Source: Microcoleus sp. bin38.metabat.b11b12b14.051
Lineage (GTDB): Bacteria > Cyanobacteriota > Cyanobacteriia > Cyanobacteriales > Microcoleaceae
DNA: 64,000 nt
Reading direction: 5' to 3'
Assembly (NCBI RefSeq): GCF_013299165.1
Contig: NZ_JAAFKD010000007.1
Coordinates: 1-64,000, forward strand
The notes beneath the pieces were generated by a model. The model saw only the letters and a list, made by a program, of their open reading frames with translations. It was not told the DNA's origin and ran no database searches. Shown piece by piece: positions 17,117 to 25,300 of the stretch. The translations under genes and the position numbers were made by a program. Every line of letters starts with the position of its first letter. Position 1 is the first letter of the stretch.

Positions 17117-18169
17117 TTACAAGCTTAGAAAGGGTACGTTTACTATTTCTCCGGTAATTTCTTCTAGCTGCACTTTTAGTCCTTCGCCTCCGGCTTTGGT
17201 GCGGATGTAAGCAAGACCAAAAAAGCCGGATTCGGTTTTGGTAAAACTGGTGAGTTTGCCGACTTTTTCTTCTCCGATTGTGATGACTGTTCCGGGTTCA
17301 ACTACGCCGTTTAATTGCACGCCCCAAAGTTGCTGTTTGACTCCTTGATAAGTGTTCAAACGGGCAATTGTTTCTTGGCCTATGTAGCAGCCTTTGTCGT
17401 AGGTAATTGTGTGTAACAGGCGCGCTTCTAGGGGGTTGTAATCGTCTGTGAGTTCAAAATCTGGTGCGGGGCGTCCTTGTTCGATGCGTAGTTGTTCCCA
17501 AATTCGATCGCCCATTGGTACAGCCCCAGCTTTGACTAATTCAGTCCACAAGCGGGCTGCATCGGTTGCTGACGCAATTAATGTGTATCCAGGAGTGGCT
17601 AAACCGCTACCAATCGCAACTCTGACTTCTATACCGGCAAGGTCGATCGACTTGTGGGTAGCATAAGCTGTATGATCAAGTTCGGTAACTCCGAGTTTTT
17701 CTAGTAGTTGAGTGCTTTCGGGGCCGAGGAGACTGAAAGCAACGGTTGTATCGGTTATGTCTGTTAATTCTACGCGATCCATTGGGAAAATGTAGCGATC
17801 AAGCAATTCGAGTAATTGGCCGCGGCGGTTGGCTGAAACGAGCAAGATTACAGCATCTTCTGTAGCATAGGCTGTCGCGAGGTCGATCGTCCTAGCTGTA
17901 GATGTGACGAAAACGGTGTCGCAACCTTGACCGGGTTTGAGTATGTTAAAGTTATTGGTACTTTGATTGTGCAGGAACCGCAGGCGATCGCTATCGGAGA
18001 TTTGAATGCGTCCCCAGTGAGTGCGATCGCACAAAGCTACACTTTGTTTGGTTGCTGCGATGGCGGCTGCGTCGTTACCAAAACTGATGGGGACTGTTTG
18101 TGTGGTTGCTAACTCGGCAAAAGTAGCACCGGCGGCGGCTTGAATGTCGTGCAATTCTTGAATTAGCAT
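17117..18169 (-). CDS. ygfZ: YgfZ/GcvT-like folate-binding protein
   Basis: The 350-residue protein has the tetrahydrofolate-binding fold shared with the glycine cleavage T-protein and the YgfZ signature KGCYIGQETIARL near residues 253-265, with its conserved Cys. YgfZ (Iba57-like) assists repair or assembly of certain iron-sulfur enzymes in a folate-dependent manner (family knowledge). It does not belong to a glycine cleavage operon here, which supports YgfZ rather than GcvT. The N-terminus DIQAAAGATFAEL reads through to FGNDAAAI as in cyanobacterial versions. Cytosolic, monocistronic. Confidence 0.85.
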   Translation of the reverse strand: MLIQELHDIQAAAGATFAELATTQTVPISFGNDAAAIAATKQSVALCDRTHWGRIQISDSDRLRFLHNQSTNNFNILKPGQGCDTVFVTSTARTIDLATAYATEDAVILLVSANRRGQLLELLDRYIFPMDRVELTDITDTTVAFSLLGPESTQLLEKLGVTELDHTAYATHKSIDLAGIEVRVAIGSGLATPGYTLIASATDAARLWTELVKAGAVPMGDRIWEQLRIEQGRPAPDFELTDDYNPLEARLLHTITYDKGCYIGQETIARLNTYQGVKQQLWGVQLNGVVEPGTVITIGEEKVGKLTSFTKTESGFFGLAYIRTKAGGEGLKVQLEEITGEIVNVPFLSL

Positions 18170-18390
18170 AGGATTTGAAATTTAAGATTTGACTGTGTAT
18201 TGAATGATTAATGCTGGGTTTGAGTTTGAGTTTGCGATCGCACTCGCAGGCCAAGAAACTGGGTTTTTTACAGAATCTCCGGTGTGTAACCAAGTCTTGT
18301 CCTGAAAAAAAACAGTTTCCAACTAGCCATGACTAATAACTAATGACTAATGATATCGTGTCCGGTCGATTGACAACTATAAAATTGGCT

Positions 18391-18446
18391 CGTAGTGTGG
18401 ACTTTAGTCCGCAGTCTAAGAGCGGACGCCAGGACACACTACGAAC
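18391..18446. repeat. Single degenerate hairpin of the GGACTTTAGTCC family
   Basis: GGCTCGTAGTGTGGACTTTAGTCC and the complementary closing arm GGACACACTACGAACC bracket a spacer. It is one diverged copy of the array units at 16782-17105 and 50801-51320, and lies between ygfZ and the 18464 gene. Confidence 0.72.
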
Positions 18447-18463
18447 CGTTTTTGTTACTATAG

Positions 18464-18847
18464 TTAATGATTCAAATTAGCAAAGACTTCTTGGATTAAT
18501 TGACTAGCTTTAGCATCAAGACAATTCCAATCTACATCGCCAGTGTCCTCATCAATCAAAACAGTGTCAATTATGACTTCCTGACTCTGCATTGGAGTAT
18601 GGGCTGGCTGGTAGTTGACAAAGCAGACTCGATAGCAAAGTTCCCAAATATCCACGGATCTTTGCTCGCCTTGATGCTCTAAAATTAGTTGATATCCGGG
18701 AATCGGAACCTGTACTTCTTGATAAGTTCCTTTCCAGACTGACTCCTCTAGTTCTTTGCGGATGTTGTCGAGGACTCGGATCATGGCAGGCTGCATGAGT
18801 AGTTCAGCTTGTTTCCAGGCGATCGGGCTAGTTATTTTAGGCTTCAT
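18464..18847 (-). CDS. Hypothetical protein
   Basis: The 127-residue product from the ATG at 18847 starts MKPKITSPIAWKQAELLMQP and contains AMIRVLDNIRKELEESVWKGTYQEV, then several beta-like stretches, a Trp-Glu-Leu-Cys-Tyr segment and a final acidic part (VLIDEDTGDVDWNCLDAKAS). It has no membrane segment. I do not recognise a named family, although proteins of this composition occur widely in cyanobacteria (from memory). A longer frame reaching 18922 would start in poorly supported sequence. Function unknown. Confidence 0.65.
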   Translation of the reverse strand: MKPKITSPIAWKQAELLMQPAMIRVLDNIRKELEESVWKGTYQEVQVPIPGYQLILEHQGEQRSVDIWELCYRVCFVNYQPAHTPMQSQEVIIDTVLIDEDTGDVDWNCLDAKASQLIQEVFANLNH

Positions 18848-18950
18848 ATACGCGATGTTAAAAAGGAAAATCAATGAATTAATTTTCCAGCATTGGGTGC
18901 CAACTTGTGAGACATCCGCCACAAAATGTTAAGTTTGGTTCAAAAAGACT

Positions 18951-19085
18951 GGTTGAAACCGCGTCTATAAAGACAAAACCCACGTCTTTAAGTTGAAGAC
19001 TGGGCTGTTAAAATTACCTTACCTTCTTGAGTCCGCGGAGGCGGACTTCGTTTGTGTAGACGCGGTTTTAACCGCCGTCTTCTCT
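18951..19085. repeat. Composite GGTTGAAACCGCGTC repeat
   Basis: GGTTGAAACCGCGTCTATA opens and TAGACGCGGTTTTAACCGCC closes a 130-bp block; inside are GTCCGCGGAGGCGGAC and the AAGTTGAAGACTGGGC segment also present at 8156-8352 and 32909-33116. It lies directly upstream of the 18464 gene and downstream of the tRNA-Val gene. Confidence 0.75.
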
Positions 19086-19118
19086 TCAAGCCCTTGGCAA
19101 CAGCTTTTCAATTGAGTA

Positions 19119-19190
19119 TGGGCGATGTAGGATTTGAACCTACGGCATCCTGCGTGTAAAGCAGGCGCTCTACCACTGAGCTAATCGCCC
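19119..19190 (-). tRNA. trnV-UAC: tRNA-Val(UAC)
   Basis: The minus strand folds into a full cloverleaf: acceptor arms GGGCGAT and ATCGCCC, D arm TAGCTCAGTGGTAGAGC, anticodon stem CCTGC/GCAGG with loop TTTACAC (anticodon TAC) and T arm with GGTTCAAATCC. No CCA is encoded: the discriminator A is followed by other sequence. It reads GUN valine codons. No intron is seen. Confidence 0.97.
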
Positions 19191-19261
19191 GATTGCGCTT
19201 ACAGGGATTTATCATATCACAGTATCCCAGAAAGATCAACTAAAAAAATCATAAACATTTA

Positions 19262-19852
19262 ATGCCCTCTGGCCGCACGCACGATCGAATAACTCTATGG
19301 ACTTTGCCCTTGGTGGCAGGAGTCACCTTTGGCCATACTCAAAGCAGCAGCCTGACTTTGCTCGTTTCCGGCAGCTTCTTAGTCGGCGGACTGATGTTTG
19401 GCCCTGATTTAGATATCTACTCTTGTCAGTATCAGCGCTGGGGATGGTTCAAATTTATTTGGCTACCCTACCAAAAAAGCCTGCGCCACCGCTCTGTCTG
19501 GTCTCACGGGCCGCTGATTGGCACTGCTTTGCGAATCTTGTACCTCGCTACCTGGATCGCGGTTGTGGGAGTGTTGGGATTGACGATCGCCGAAAAAATT
19601 GGCAACTTAGCCGGGAATTGGCAGGATGCGGTTTTGGATTACGGTCGATCGATCTTGGCACACTATATCGAAATTATAGCCATCTACATCGGTCTTGAAT
19701 TGGGCGCGATGAGCCACTATCTGAGTGATTGGGGTGGCTCGGCTTACAAACAGTTCAAAAAGAAAGGATTTAGCGGGTTGCGTCCTCCTAAGACTATTAA
19801 GAGGCGCAAAAGTAAAGCTCCCCGCCGCACATCTAGCAAATCTAATAGGTAA
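19262..19852 (+). CDS. DUF2227 (putative metal-binding) membrane protein
   Basis: The 196-residue protein begins MPSGRTHDRITLW, with the conserved His-Asp near residue 7, and continues through GLMFGPDLDIYSCQYQRWG, HRSVWSHGPLIG and GAMSHYLSDWGGS. The conserved His and Asp residues match the DUF2227 'putative metal-binding' family, which is related to the membrane hydrolase/phosphatase-like YdjM group (family knowledge). Hydrophobic stretches at about 19-45, 88-110 and 136-155 suggest membrane association. The Lys/Arg-rich tail is basic and likely disordered. It ends 6 bp before mazG and is probably cotranscribed with it. Confidence 0.8.
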   Translation: MPSGRTHDRITLWTLPLVAGVTFGHTQSSSLTLLVSGSFLVGGLMFGPDLDIYSCQYQRWGWFKFIWLPYQKSLRHRSVWSHGPLIGTALRILYLATWIAVVGVLGLTIAEKIGNLAGNWQDAVLDYGRSILAHYIEIIAIYIGLELGAMSHYLSDWGGSAYKQFKKKGFSGLRPPKTIKRRKSKAPRRTSSKSNR

Positions 19853-19858
19853 ATTCTG

Positions 19859-20686
19859 ATGTCTAATTCCCAAAGTCGATCGCTCGTAGCACTCGAAAAC
19901 CTAATAGAAGTTGTAGCTAAATTGCGATCGCCAGACGGCGGATGTCCTTGGGATTTAGCCCAAACTCCCCAAACTCTGATTCCTCACATCATTGAAGAAG
20001 CCTATGAAACCGCCGACGCGATTCGCAAAGGAGACAAAAGTGCGATCGTTGAAGAATTGGGCGACTTGCTATTACAGGTAATTTTGCAAGCACAAATTGC
20101 CAGCGAATCAGAACAATTTAGCATCGCCGAAATCGCTGCGGGGATTACCGAAAAACTGATTCGCCGCCATCCCCACGTCTTCGGGGATGCGGAGATTAAC
20201 AGCGTGGATGAAGTGAACGAAAACTGGGAAAAAATTAAAGCAGCAGAAAAAGGCATAACTGCGGAGAACCCAGCAACTTTAGCCTCAAAAATGAGCCGTT
20301 ATGCGAGCACTTTGCCGCCCATCGCCGCCGCCGCGAAAATCTCTCGAAAAGCCGCGGAGGTGAGTTTTGATTGGGACAGTGTAGACGGTGTTTGGGATAA
20401 GTTTCATGAAGAAATGGCCGAATTTGAACACGCTCTCAAACACGAGGATCGGGCGGCGCAGGAGTCCGAGTTGGGGGATATTATGTTTGTGTTGGTTCAA
20501 TTAGCTCGCTGGTACGATTTAGATGCGTCGGCTGCTTTGCAGGGAACGAGCGATCGCTTTGTACAGCGGTTTGCTAAAGTTGAGGCTGCGTGCGATCGAC
20601 CTTTATCCGATTATCCGCCCGAAGAGTTAGAGGCTTTGTGGCAAAAAGCTAAGGCTTTACTAGCGAAGCAAAAAGGCGATGCTTAA
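19859..20686 (+). CDS. mazG: Nucleoside triphosphate pyrophosphohydrolase MazG
   Basis: The 275-residue enzyme hydrolyses (d)NTPs to NMP and pyrophosphate and is thought to cleanse abnormal nucleotides. Its first domain has RSPDGGCPWDLAQTPQTL followed by the metal-binding E-E-x2-E helix (HIIEEAYETADAI) and the VEELGDLLLQVILQAQIA helix; a second MazG domain begins near residue 160 (KAAEVSFDWDSVDGVWDKFHEEMAEF) and also carries EExxE. The length fits full-length two-domain MazG. The DUF2227 gene is immediately upstream. Confidence 0.93.
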   Translation: MSNSQSRSLVALENLIEVVAKLRSPDGGCPWDLAQTPQTLIPHIIEEAYETADAIRKGDKSAIVEELGDLLLQVILQAQIASESEQFSIAEIAAGITEKLIRRHPHVFGDAEINSVDEVNENWEKIKAAEKGITAENPATLASKMSRYASTLPPIAAAAKISRKAAEVSFDWDSVDGVWDKFHEEMAEFEHALKHEDRAAQESELGDIMFVLVQLARWYDLDASAALQGTSDRFVQRFAKVEAACDRPLSDYPPEELEALWQKAKALLAKQKGDA

Positions 20687-20809
20687 TATCAAATCCGTTG
20701 GTATCAGAATGATTAATCTCTCTCATTTATCCTCCTCTGCGCCCTCTGCGCTCTCTGCGGTTAAAAACTCCAAATCTAACTAATTTGGTTTAATCAGTTC
20801 AGATATCAA

Positions 20810-21211
20810 CTACTCATAGAGCTGCGCGTCGTTGTACGGCGGATGTTCGCAGGCGATGTAAAGGGCGTTTGTCGGTTCGAGGGGTTGATTTGTCACAGGA
20901 TCGATCGGCTTGAGGACAAAGCATAACAGAGAGAGCGATCGCCAATCCAAGCTTTCTAACTTCCCTCTTTCGTAGCGGCTGACAGTCGCATTACTGATAC
21001 CGACATCTTTCGGTACAGGTTCTCCGGCTGTCCGAAACAAAGCCGCCTCATATTCTTTTGTCACCATTTCAGTTTCAATAATTGACCAACCTCGAAGCTC
21101 TCTACCTGCTTTCAGAAGCTTTCCCAGTCTACCGCGTCCCGTATCGCTAAATCGCACAGGACGCAGCTTTTCCTGCTCGACTACAGCCTTAAAGTCAAGA
21201 AATCCCGGCAT
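20810..21211 (-). CDS. XRE-like regulator, copy 1
   Basis: The 133-residue protein has an N-terminal VRFSDTGRGRLGKLLKAGRE segment followed by GWSIIETEMVTKEYEAALFR and a DVGISNATVSRYERGKLESLDWRSL helix-turn-helix-like stretch. It ends in a conserved tail PIDPVTNQPLEPTNALYIACEH. Copies 2 and 3 (21342-21767, 22912-23316) share the tail almost identically at DNA level. It is likely a DNA-binding regulator or antitoxin-like protein; no toxin-like partner is recognised. Copies 1 and 2 form a minus-strand pair next to the divergent small gene at 21933. Confidence 0.72.
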   Translation of the reverse strand: MPGFLDFKAVVEQEKLRPVRFSDTGRGRLGKLLKAGRELRGWSIIETEMVTKEYEAALFRTAGEPVPKDVGISNATVSRYERGKLESLDWRSLSLLCFVLKPIDPVTNQPLEPTNALYIACEHPPYNDAQLYE

Positions 21212-21341
21212 TTTACAGTCCTATAGGTCATAAACTAAAAGTCACATAAAAACTAACCGAAGATCCAAGTTTAGGAGTTAGAGGCTATGTAGCAGTAAGC
21301 TAAAGCTTCAATTGCTAAGCAAAAGGGCGGGACAAAGCAAC

Positions 21342-21767
21342 TTAAGAGTCGGTAATCTCTTCGTAAAGCTTCGCATCGTTGTACGGCGGGTGTTCGCAAG
21401 CGATGTAAAGGGCGTTTGTCGGTTCGAGGGGTTGATTGGTCACTGGATCGATCGGCTTGAGGACAAAGCATAACAGAGAGAGCGATCGCCAATCTAGATT
21501 ATCCAACTTCCCGCGTTCGTAACGGTTGACTGTGGCGGCACTGATACCGACATCTTTGGGTACAGGTTGATTTGTCGCGATGAAAAGCGCCTCTTCGTAC
21601 CCCCTTGTTTTGAACTGCGTTTCGCTAACAGACCAACCTTTTGTATGTCTTGCAGCCTTTAACATCTTACCCAAACGCATCCGCCCCGTCTCCGTGAAGC
21701 GAACGGGACGCAATTCCTGCCGGTTATCTACCACAGCGTTGTTAGAGAGTGCTGACATTTTTTCCAC
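21342..21767 (-). CDS. XRE-like regulator, copy 2
   Basis: This 141-residue paralogue reads RPVRFTETGRMRLGKMLKAAR, then GWSVSETQFKTRGYEEALFIA and DVGISAATVNRYERGKLDNLDWRS, ending in the same NQPLEPTNALYIACEH tail plus ITDS. It is closer to copy 3 than to copy 1. The 130-bp gap to copy 1 has no gene. It lies 165 bp from the divergent small gene at 21933, so a shared, self-regulated promoter is likely (inference). Confidence 0.74.
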   Translation of the reverse strand: MEKMSALSNNAVVDNRQELRPVRFTETGRMRLGKMLKAARHTKGWSVSETQFKTRGYEEALFIATNQPVPKDVGISAATVNRYERGKLDNLDWRSLSLLCFVLKPIDPVTNQPLEPTNALYIACEHPPYNDAKLYEEITDS

Positions 21768-21932
21768 CTAGGTTAACTCTCAAACTAGCACAGCATCAAT
21801 GATTGAGGGTTGTACGAGCAATATCTGAGTTTAAATTAACTTTTATTTCATAAGTGAGATAAGAATCTGAGATAGAGTAATATGTAATTGAGTCTAAACA
21901 GAACTTGCATCTCAATCCCTGAGTATACAGCC

Positions 21933-22313
21933 ATGACAGCACTATTTCGCCGTATCATGCCCTCGAAAAAACTCCGTATCACCGCGCGATCGATCGCCCA
22001 ATTCCTGAAAATGGGTCAAAATCTGATTAAGCGGGTGGAGTGCTGGGCTTGCGTAGTGTTCGTGCACCATCACAAAGGCGGACAATTTATCTCGTACCGC
22101 AGGCTGGAAGAATGGCAAAATGCAATCGCCCATCAAATCCAAAGTTGCTCAACCCTATCGCAACTCTCGCAGCTCAAAACATCAATTCTGTACGACAGCC
22201 GGAAATTCAAAAAACAATATCTCCCAAAAACCCTTGACTTATTAAATCAAATGTGCATTGATAGACAAGATATTTTAGAAATCTGGGAAAGCTCAAACAG
22301 CATTGCTTCCTAG
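21933..22313 (+). CDS. Small basic possible HTH protein, copy A
   Basis: The 126-residue product starts MTALFRRIMPSKKLRITAR. Residues about 20-45 (SIAQFLKMGQNLIKRVECWA) look like a helix-turn-helix or winged-helix recognition element, followed by a conserved GGQFISYRRLEEWQNAIAHQIQ helix and a C-terminal DSRKFKKQYL/QMCIDRQDILEIWE part. It is closely related to the 127-residue copy B at 23845-24228. No family is recognised. In both cassettes it is divergent from XRE-like genes. The ATG at 21933 was chosen because it matches the copy B start; a longer frame begins at 21888. Confidence 0.72.
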   Translation: MTALFRRIMPSKKLRITARSIAQFLKMGQNLIKRVECWACVVFVHHHKGGQFISYRRLEEWQNAIAHQIQSCSTLSQLSQLKTSILYDSRKFKKQYLPKTLDLLNQMCIDRQDILEIWESSNSIAS

Positions 22314-22911
22314 CAGAAACTCAGCAAAGTTGCTGGGGTTGCTTTCATAGGGGAATATCGGTATCATTTCTCAAAATTTAGAACTAGCCTTCGGGGTTTC
22401 GGCGGTCGTAAAAGAAATACGGTAAGTGGGAAACTCAGCGACTTTAGTCCTGAGAGGGAAACGACCAGGCGGTTTCAACCGCGTTGAATCTTTCCATTAC
22501 CGCCTTGGAACTGGTTAATTCGGTGTGCTGTTGTGTTGCACTTTCAACGGGACAGTTACCATTTCAAATCTTCCAGTCCTGTACGCATAATGGTTGCCTT
22601 TGTTGGGCTCCCTTGCGGGGTAATGTTCGCTTGTCGGTCAATGTTATAGGGGCTTGTGAGGCCAGCAGCACTGTCTCAGTGACTTTAAGACTGTTTAACT
22701 ACTGGCGATAGAGCGGAAAACTAGCGTCGCATTCTCCGGTATCGTGACCCGAATAACGTAGACCTCGAAAGTCTTAGGCTGGTCAGAATAGCTTACTCGA
22801 TTACTCTTGCAAGCGAGGGTGTCTTTAGACCTGAGTTCCTGACTTAATACTTGCATTGAGCAACACCGCCAAAGCTGTAATTTCTCAACAATAAAGGCGG
22901 TCAGTATTAGT
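22314..22911. other. Long non-coding stretch between cassettes
   Basis: No gene is supported. The first part carries an IS200/IS605-like hairpin with a GCGGTTTCAACCGC palindrome (22434-22482). The remainder is rich in short complementary segments and looks structured; an untranslated RNA or IS remnant is possible. Reading frames here have no family features. Confidence 0.55.
22434..22482 (+). mobile_element. Orphan IS200/IS605-like end hairpin
   Basis: CTCAG (22434-22438) pairs with CTGAG (22450-22454) around GACTTTAGTC, in the context GGGAAACTCAG...CTGAGAGGGAAAC. GCGGTTTCAACCGC follows 27 bases after the CTTTAG core, versus 26 bases in the copy at 343-394. No transposase is adjacent. It suggests a remnant or non-autonomous element separating the two XRE cassettes. 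Confidence 0.42.
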
Positions 22912-23316
22912 CTACTCCTCGTAAAGCTGCGCGTCGTTGTATGGCGGATGTTCGCAGGCGATGTAAAGGGCGTTTGTGGGTTCGAGGGGTTGATTTGTTA
23001 TGGGATCGATCGGCTTGAGGACAAAGCATAACAGAGAGAGCGATCGCCAATCTAGATTATCCAACTTCCCGCGTTCGTAACGGTTGACTGTCGCAGCACT
23101 AATACCCACATCTCTAGGTACGGGTTGATTTGTCGCCGTGAACAGCGCTTCTTCATAGCCCTTTGTTTTGAACTCTGTTTCGCTAACAGACCAACCAGTT
23201 TCCCGTCTTGCTACTTTCAAAATCTTGCCCAAACGCATCGGTCCCGTCTCAGTGAAGCGAACGGGACGCAATTCCTGCCGGTTATCTACCACAGTCTTGT
23301 TAGAGAGTCCTGACAT
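22912..23316 (-). CDS. XRE-like regulator, copy 3
   Basis: The 134-residue protein begins MSGLSNKTVVDNRQELRPVR, continues FTETGPMRLGKILKVARRETGWS, and carries the same HTH-like DVGISAATVNRYERGKLDNL and NALYIACEHPPYNDAQ tail as copies 1 and 2. DNA identity with copy 2 is very high over the C-terminal half, which points to a recent duplication or gene conversion. It follows copy 4 with a 7-bp gap and is probably cotranscribed with it. Start chosen at 23316 by similarity to copy 2; a longer frame would overlap copy 4. Confidence 0.74.
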   Translation of the reverse strand: MSGLSNKTVVDNRQELRPVRFTETGPMRLGKILKVARRETGWSVSETEFKTKGYEEALFTATNQPVPRDVGISAATVNRYERGKLDNLDWRSLSLLCFVLKPIDPITNQPLEPTNALYIACEHPPYNDAQLYEE

Positions 23317-23323
23317 TTTACGG

Positions 23324-23704
23324 CTAAGCCTCAACGTTTGGATTCCAAAACTCAGTTCCAATCAACAGCAAGTCTTCCAAAGTCAGCAAACGCTCTTCAA
23401 TCGGGTGAACCGGTTCGAGAACATCGAGAAACAGCCACAAAAGATCCGGTGCTGGCTTGTTGTAATAGCCATTTTCAATTCTCGAAATCCCTGCAATGCT
23501 GACCCCCAAAACTTTCGGCAAAGGCTCTCCTGCTAGAGTATAGAATTGAACCTCATGCTGCTTGGTCTGTTCGCTCAATTCGTGAACGCTCCAGCCCCTA
23601 GCTTCCCGCCACGATCGCAAAAATTTACCCAACCGCCGTAGCCCGGTGTCACTAAATCTTCGTCTCAGGTATTCTTTTTCTCGTTTAGCTTCTGCTACAA
23701 CCAT
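23324..23704 (-). CDS. XRE-like regulator, copy 4 (divergent paralogue)
   Basis: The 126-residue protein has the same layout as the other three (RRFSDTGLRRLGKFLRSWREARGW, then GVSIAGISRIENGYYNKPAP as the HTH-like part) but only weak identity, and a different tail (DLLLIGTEFWNPNVEA). It starts 18 bp from a pair of tandem 21-bp repeats and is divergent from the small gene at 23845. It probably leads a two-gene minus-strand unit with copy 3. A role as self-regulating repressor is inferred from the layout. Confidence 0.72.
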   Translation of the reverse strand: MVVAEAKREKEYLRRRFSDTGLRRLGKFLRSWREARGWSVHELSEQTKQHEVQFYTLAGEPLPKVLGVSIAGISRIENGYYNKPAPDLLWLFLDVLEPVHPIEERLLTLEDLLLIGTEFWNPNVEA

Positions 23705-23721
23705 TAGTCATCCCCTATCTG

Positions 23722-23763
23722 CATAAAGCTACGCTATCACGCCATAAAGCTAAGGTATCACGC
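23722..23763. promoter_or_regulatory. Tandem 21-bp operator-like repeats
   Basis: Two adjacent 21-bp units (23722-23742 and 23743-23763) share CATAAAGCTA, then one variable base, G, one variable base and TATCACGC; 19 of 21 positions are identical. A spacing of 21 bp is two helical turns, which places both on one DNA face. They lie in the intergenic region between divergent copy 4 and copy B, 18 bp from the start of copy 4, as expected for an operator. Confidence 0.65.
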
Positions 23764-23844
23764 CAGACTTTTTAGTTTTATATTTTAAGTTGCAAACTTA
23801 AGATGCTGTGTTACAATGTTGGAACAGGGTAGTAAATAAAAACC

Positions 23845-24228
23845 ATGACACCATTATTTCGGCGCATCCAACCATCTAAAAAACTCCGCATCACCGTGAG
23901 GTCGATCGCCCAAATGCTGAAAATCAGCCAAAATCTAATTAAGCGAGTCGAATCTTGGGCTAACGTGGTGTTTGTGCATCGGCTCGACAAAGGCGGACAA
24001 TTTATCTCCTACCGCAGGCTGGAAGAATGGCAAAACGCGATCGCCCATCAAATTCAAACTTCCCCCACCCTCTCGGAACTCTCGCAACTGACAACATCCA
24101 TTCGCCACGACAGCCGGAAATTCAAGAAACAATATCTCCAACAAACACTTGACTTTTTAAATCAAATGTGCATTGAAAGACAAGACACTCTCGAAATCTG
24201 GGAAAGCTTAAACAGCCTTGCTTCCTAG
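23845..24228 (+). CDS. Small basic possible HTH protein, copy B
   Basis: This 127-residue product (MTPLFRRIQPSKKLRITVRS) parallels copy A at 21933-22313 residue for residue, including SIAQMLKISQNLIKRVESWA, GGQFISYRRLEEWQNAIAHQIQ and the QMCIERQDTLEIWES end. A conserved helix-turn-helix-like N-terminal half and basic charge suggest nucleic-acid binding; I know no matching family. It is divergent from XRE copy 4, with the tandem 21-bp repeats between the two starts. Conservation of both copies suggests they are functional. Confidence 0.74.
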   Translation: MTPLFRRIQPSKKLRITVRSIAQMLKISQNLIKRVESWANVVFVHRLDKGGQFISYRRLEEWQNAIAHQIQTSPTLSELSQLTTSIRHDSRKFKKQYLQQTLDFLNQMCIERQDTLEIWESLNSLAS

Positions 24229-24345
24229 GAGAAACTCGGCAGATTTCCGTGTCTAAAACAGAAGCGAAACATTTGCGAGCAATTACGAGACAAATTTACC
24301 CCAAAATCACGCGCAAATGCTCCGCCACATCTGCCACAAAAGCAA

Positions 24346-24831
24346 TTAAGACATTGCTTGAGCGACATAATCAAAATAAGGAGCAGCTTCCCTAGCATCA
24401 TCCTGATTGAGCAAAGCCAAAGAAGCTTCCTTCAAACAGCGAATAGCTTCAGCCATGCCAGGAACAGGAACGCCCAGAGAATTGTACATTTCCCGAACGC
24501 CAATCAAACCGATACTTTCGATCGGCTCCTTGTCACCAGCTAAGATACCGTAGGTAATCAGGCGCAAATACCAGCCGTAATCGCGCAGACACAAAGCGCG
24601 TTCGCGTTGGCCGTAAGCATTGCCGCCAGGGGAGATAAAATCAGGGCGTTTTTTCCAAAGTTTTTTGCTAGCTTCTTCAACAATTTTTTTCTCACTGTCA
24701 GAAAGCGCAGTAGCAATACGCACCCGCTGTTCTCCCGTCTTAAAAAAATCATTGATGCTTTGGAGTTCGCCGGTACTGGGATAACGAAGTTCGTCATCGG
24801 CTTGGAGAATAAATTGGCTAACTACGCTCAT
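24346..24831 (-). CDS. apcD: Allophycocyanin alpha-B subunit
   Basis: The 161-residue phycobiliprotein carries the phycocyanobilin site [19 protein letters not shown] near residue 80 and the family's [10 protein letters not shown] segment. [19 protein letters not shown] and EASLALLN...[11 protein letters not shown] are features I recognise as ApcD, the minor alpha subunit of the core, rather than ApcA. ApcD is a terminal emitter that passes energy to photosystem I or II (family knowledge). It is not clustered with other apc genes, as is usual for apcD. Confidence 0.93.
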   Translation of the reverse strand: MSVVSQFILQADDELRYPSTGELQSINDFFKTGEQRVRIATALSDSEKKIVEEASKKLWKKRPDFISPGGNAYGQRERALCLRDYGWYLRLITYGILAGDKEPIESIGLIGVREMYNSLGVPVPGMAEAIRCLKEASLALLNQDDAREAAPYFDYVAQAMS

Positions 24832-24870
24832 TGTTATTCAAATTTGAGGATATTTGAGGAAAAGATTGAT

Positions 24871-25210
24871 TGACATTCCCATCTGTTAAAGATGAGATTC
24901 TTGCTTCGGCGACTTACCTTGCTGCTAACATTAATCGAGTCCAGAAGCAGGCGGTCAACCTCCGCAAGCGTTATGCTTAGTGACTAAGCCAGTTTCCTTG
25001 TGTCCCAAGGTACTCTGGGAGAAATTCAAAAACTGCGATCGAGAGTTTGGATGTCGGCAGACATTTAGACTGTTTGACGAGTTTTGGCCCATCAAGCCCC
25101 AATAGCATATCGCACAGGCTCGATCGAGGACAACGTTCTCTCTTTGCAAGCTTTGGCTGTAGCATCCAGGGGTTCGGAAGCACGAAGACTTCCTGCACTT
25201 GAGCTTGAGT
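24871..25210 (-). mobile_element. Degenerate IS200/IS605-type remnant with right-end hairpin
   Basis: On the minus strand, GAATCTCATCTTTAACAGAT followed by GGGAATGTCA (24871-24899) matches the typical right-end form GAA-stem-TTTA-stem-TGTCA of IS200/IS605 elements. The DNA upstream on that strand has interrupted reading frames (for instance TKHNACGG then a stop) of the kind seen at the decayed C-terminus of TnpB. No intact transposase frame remains. Confidence 0.5.
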
Positions 25211-25300
25211 GGGATGGCTTACGCCTCGCTTCGGTACGATCGATCTCTCAAAAAAGAGATCAATATTGCATTAACATATTAAATCCTACCACGACTACTT

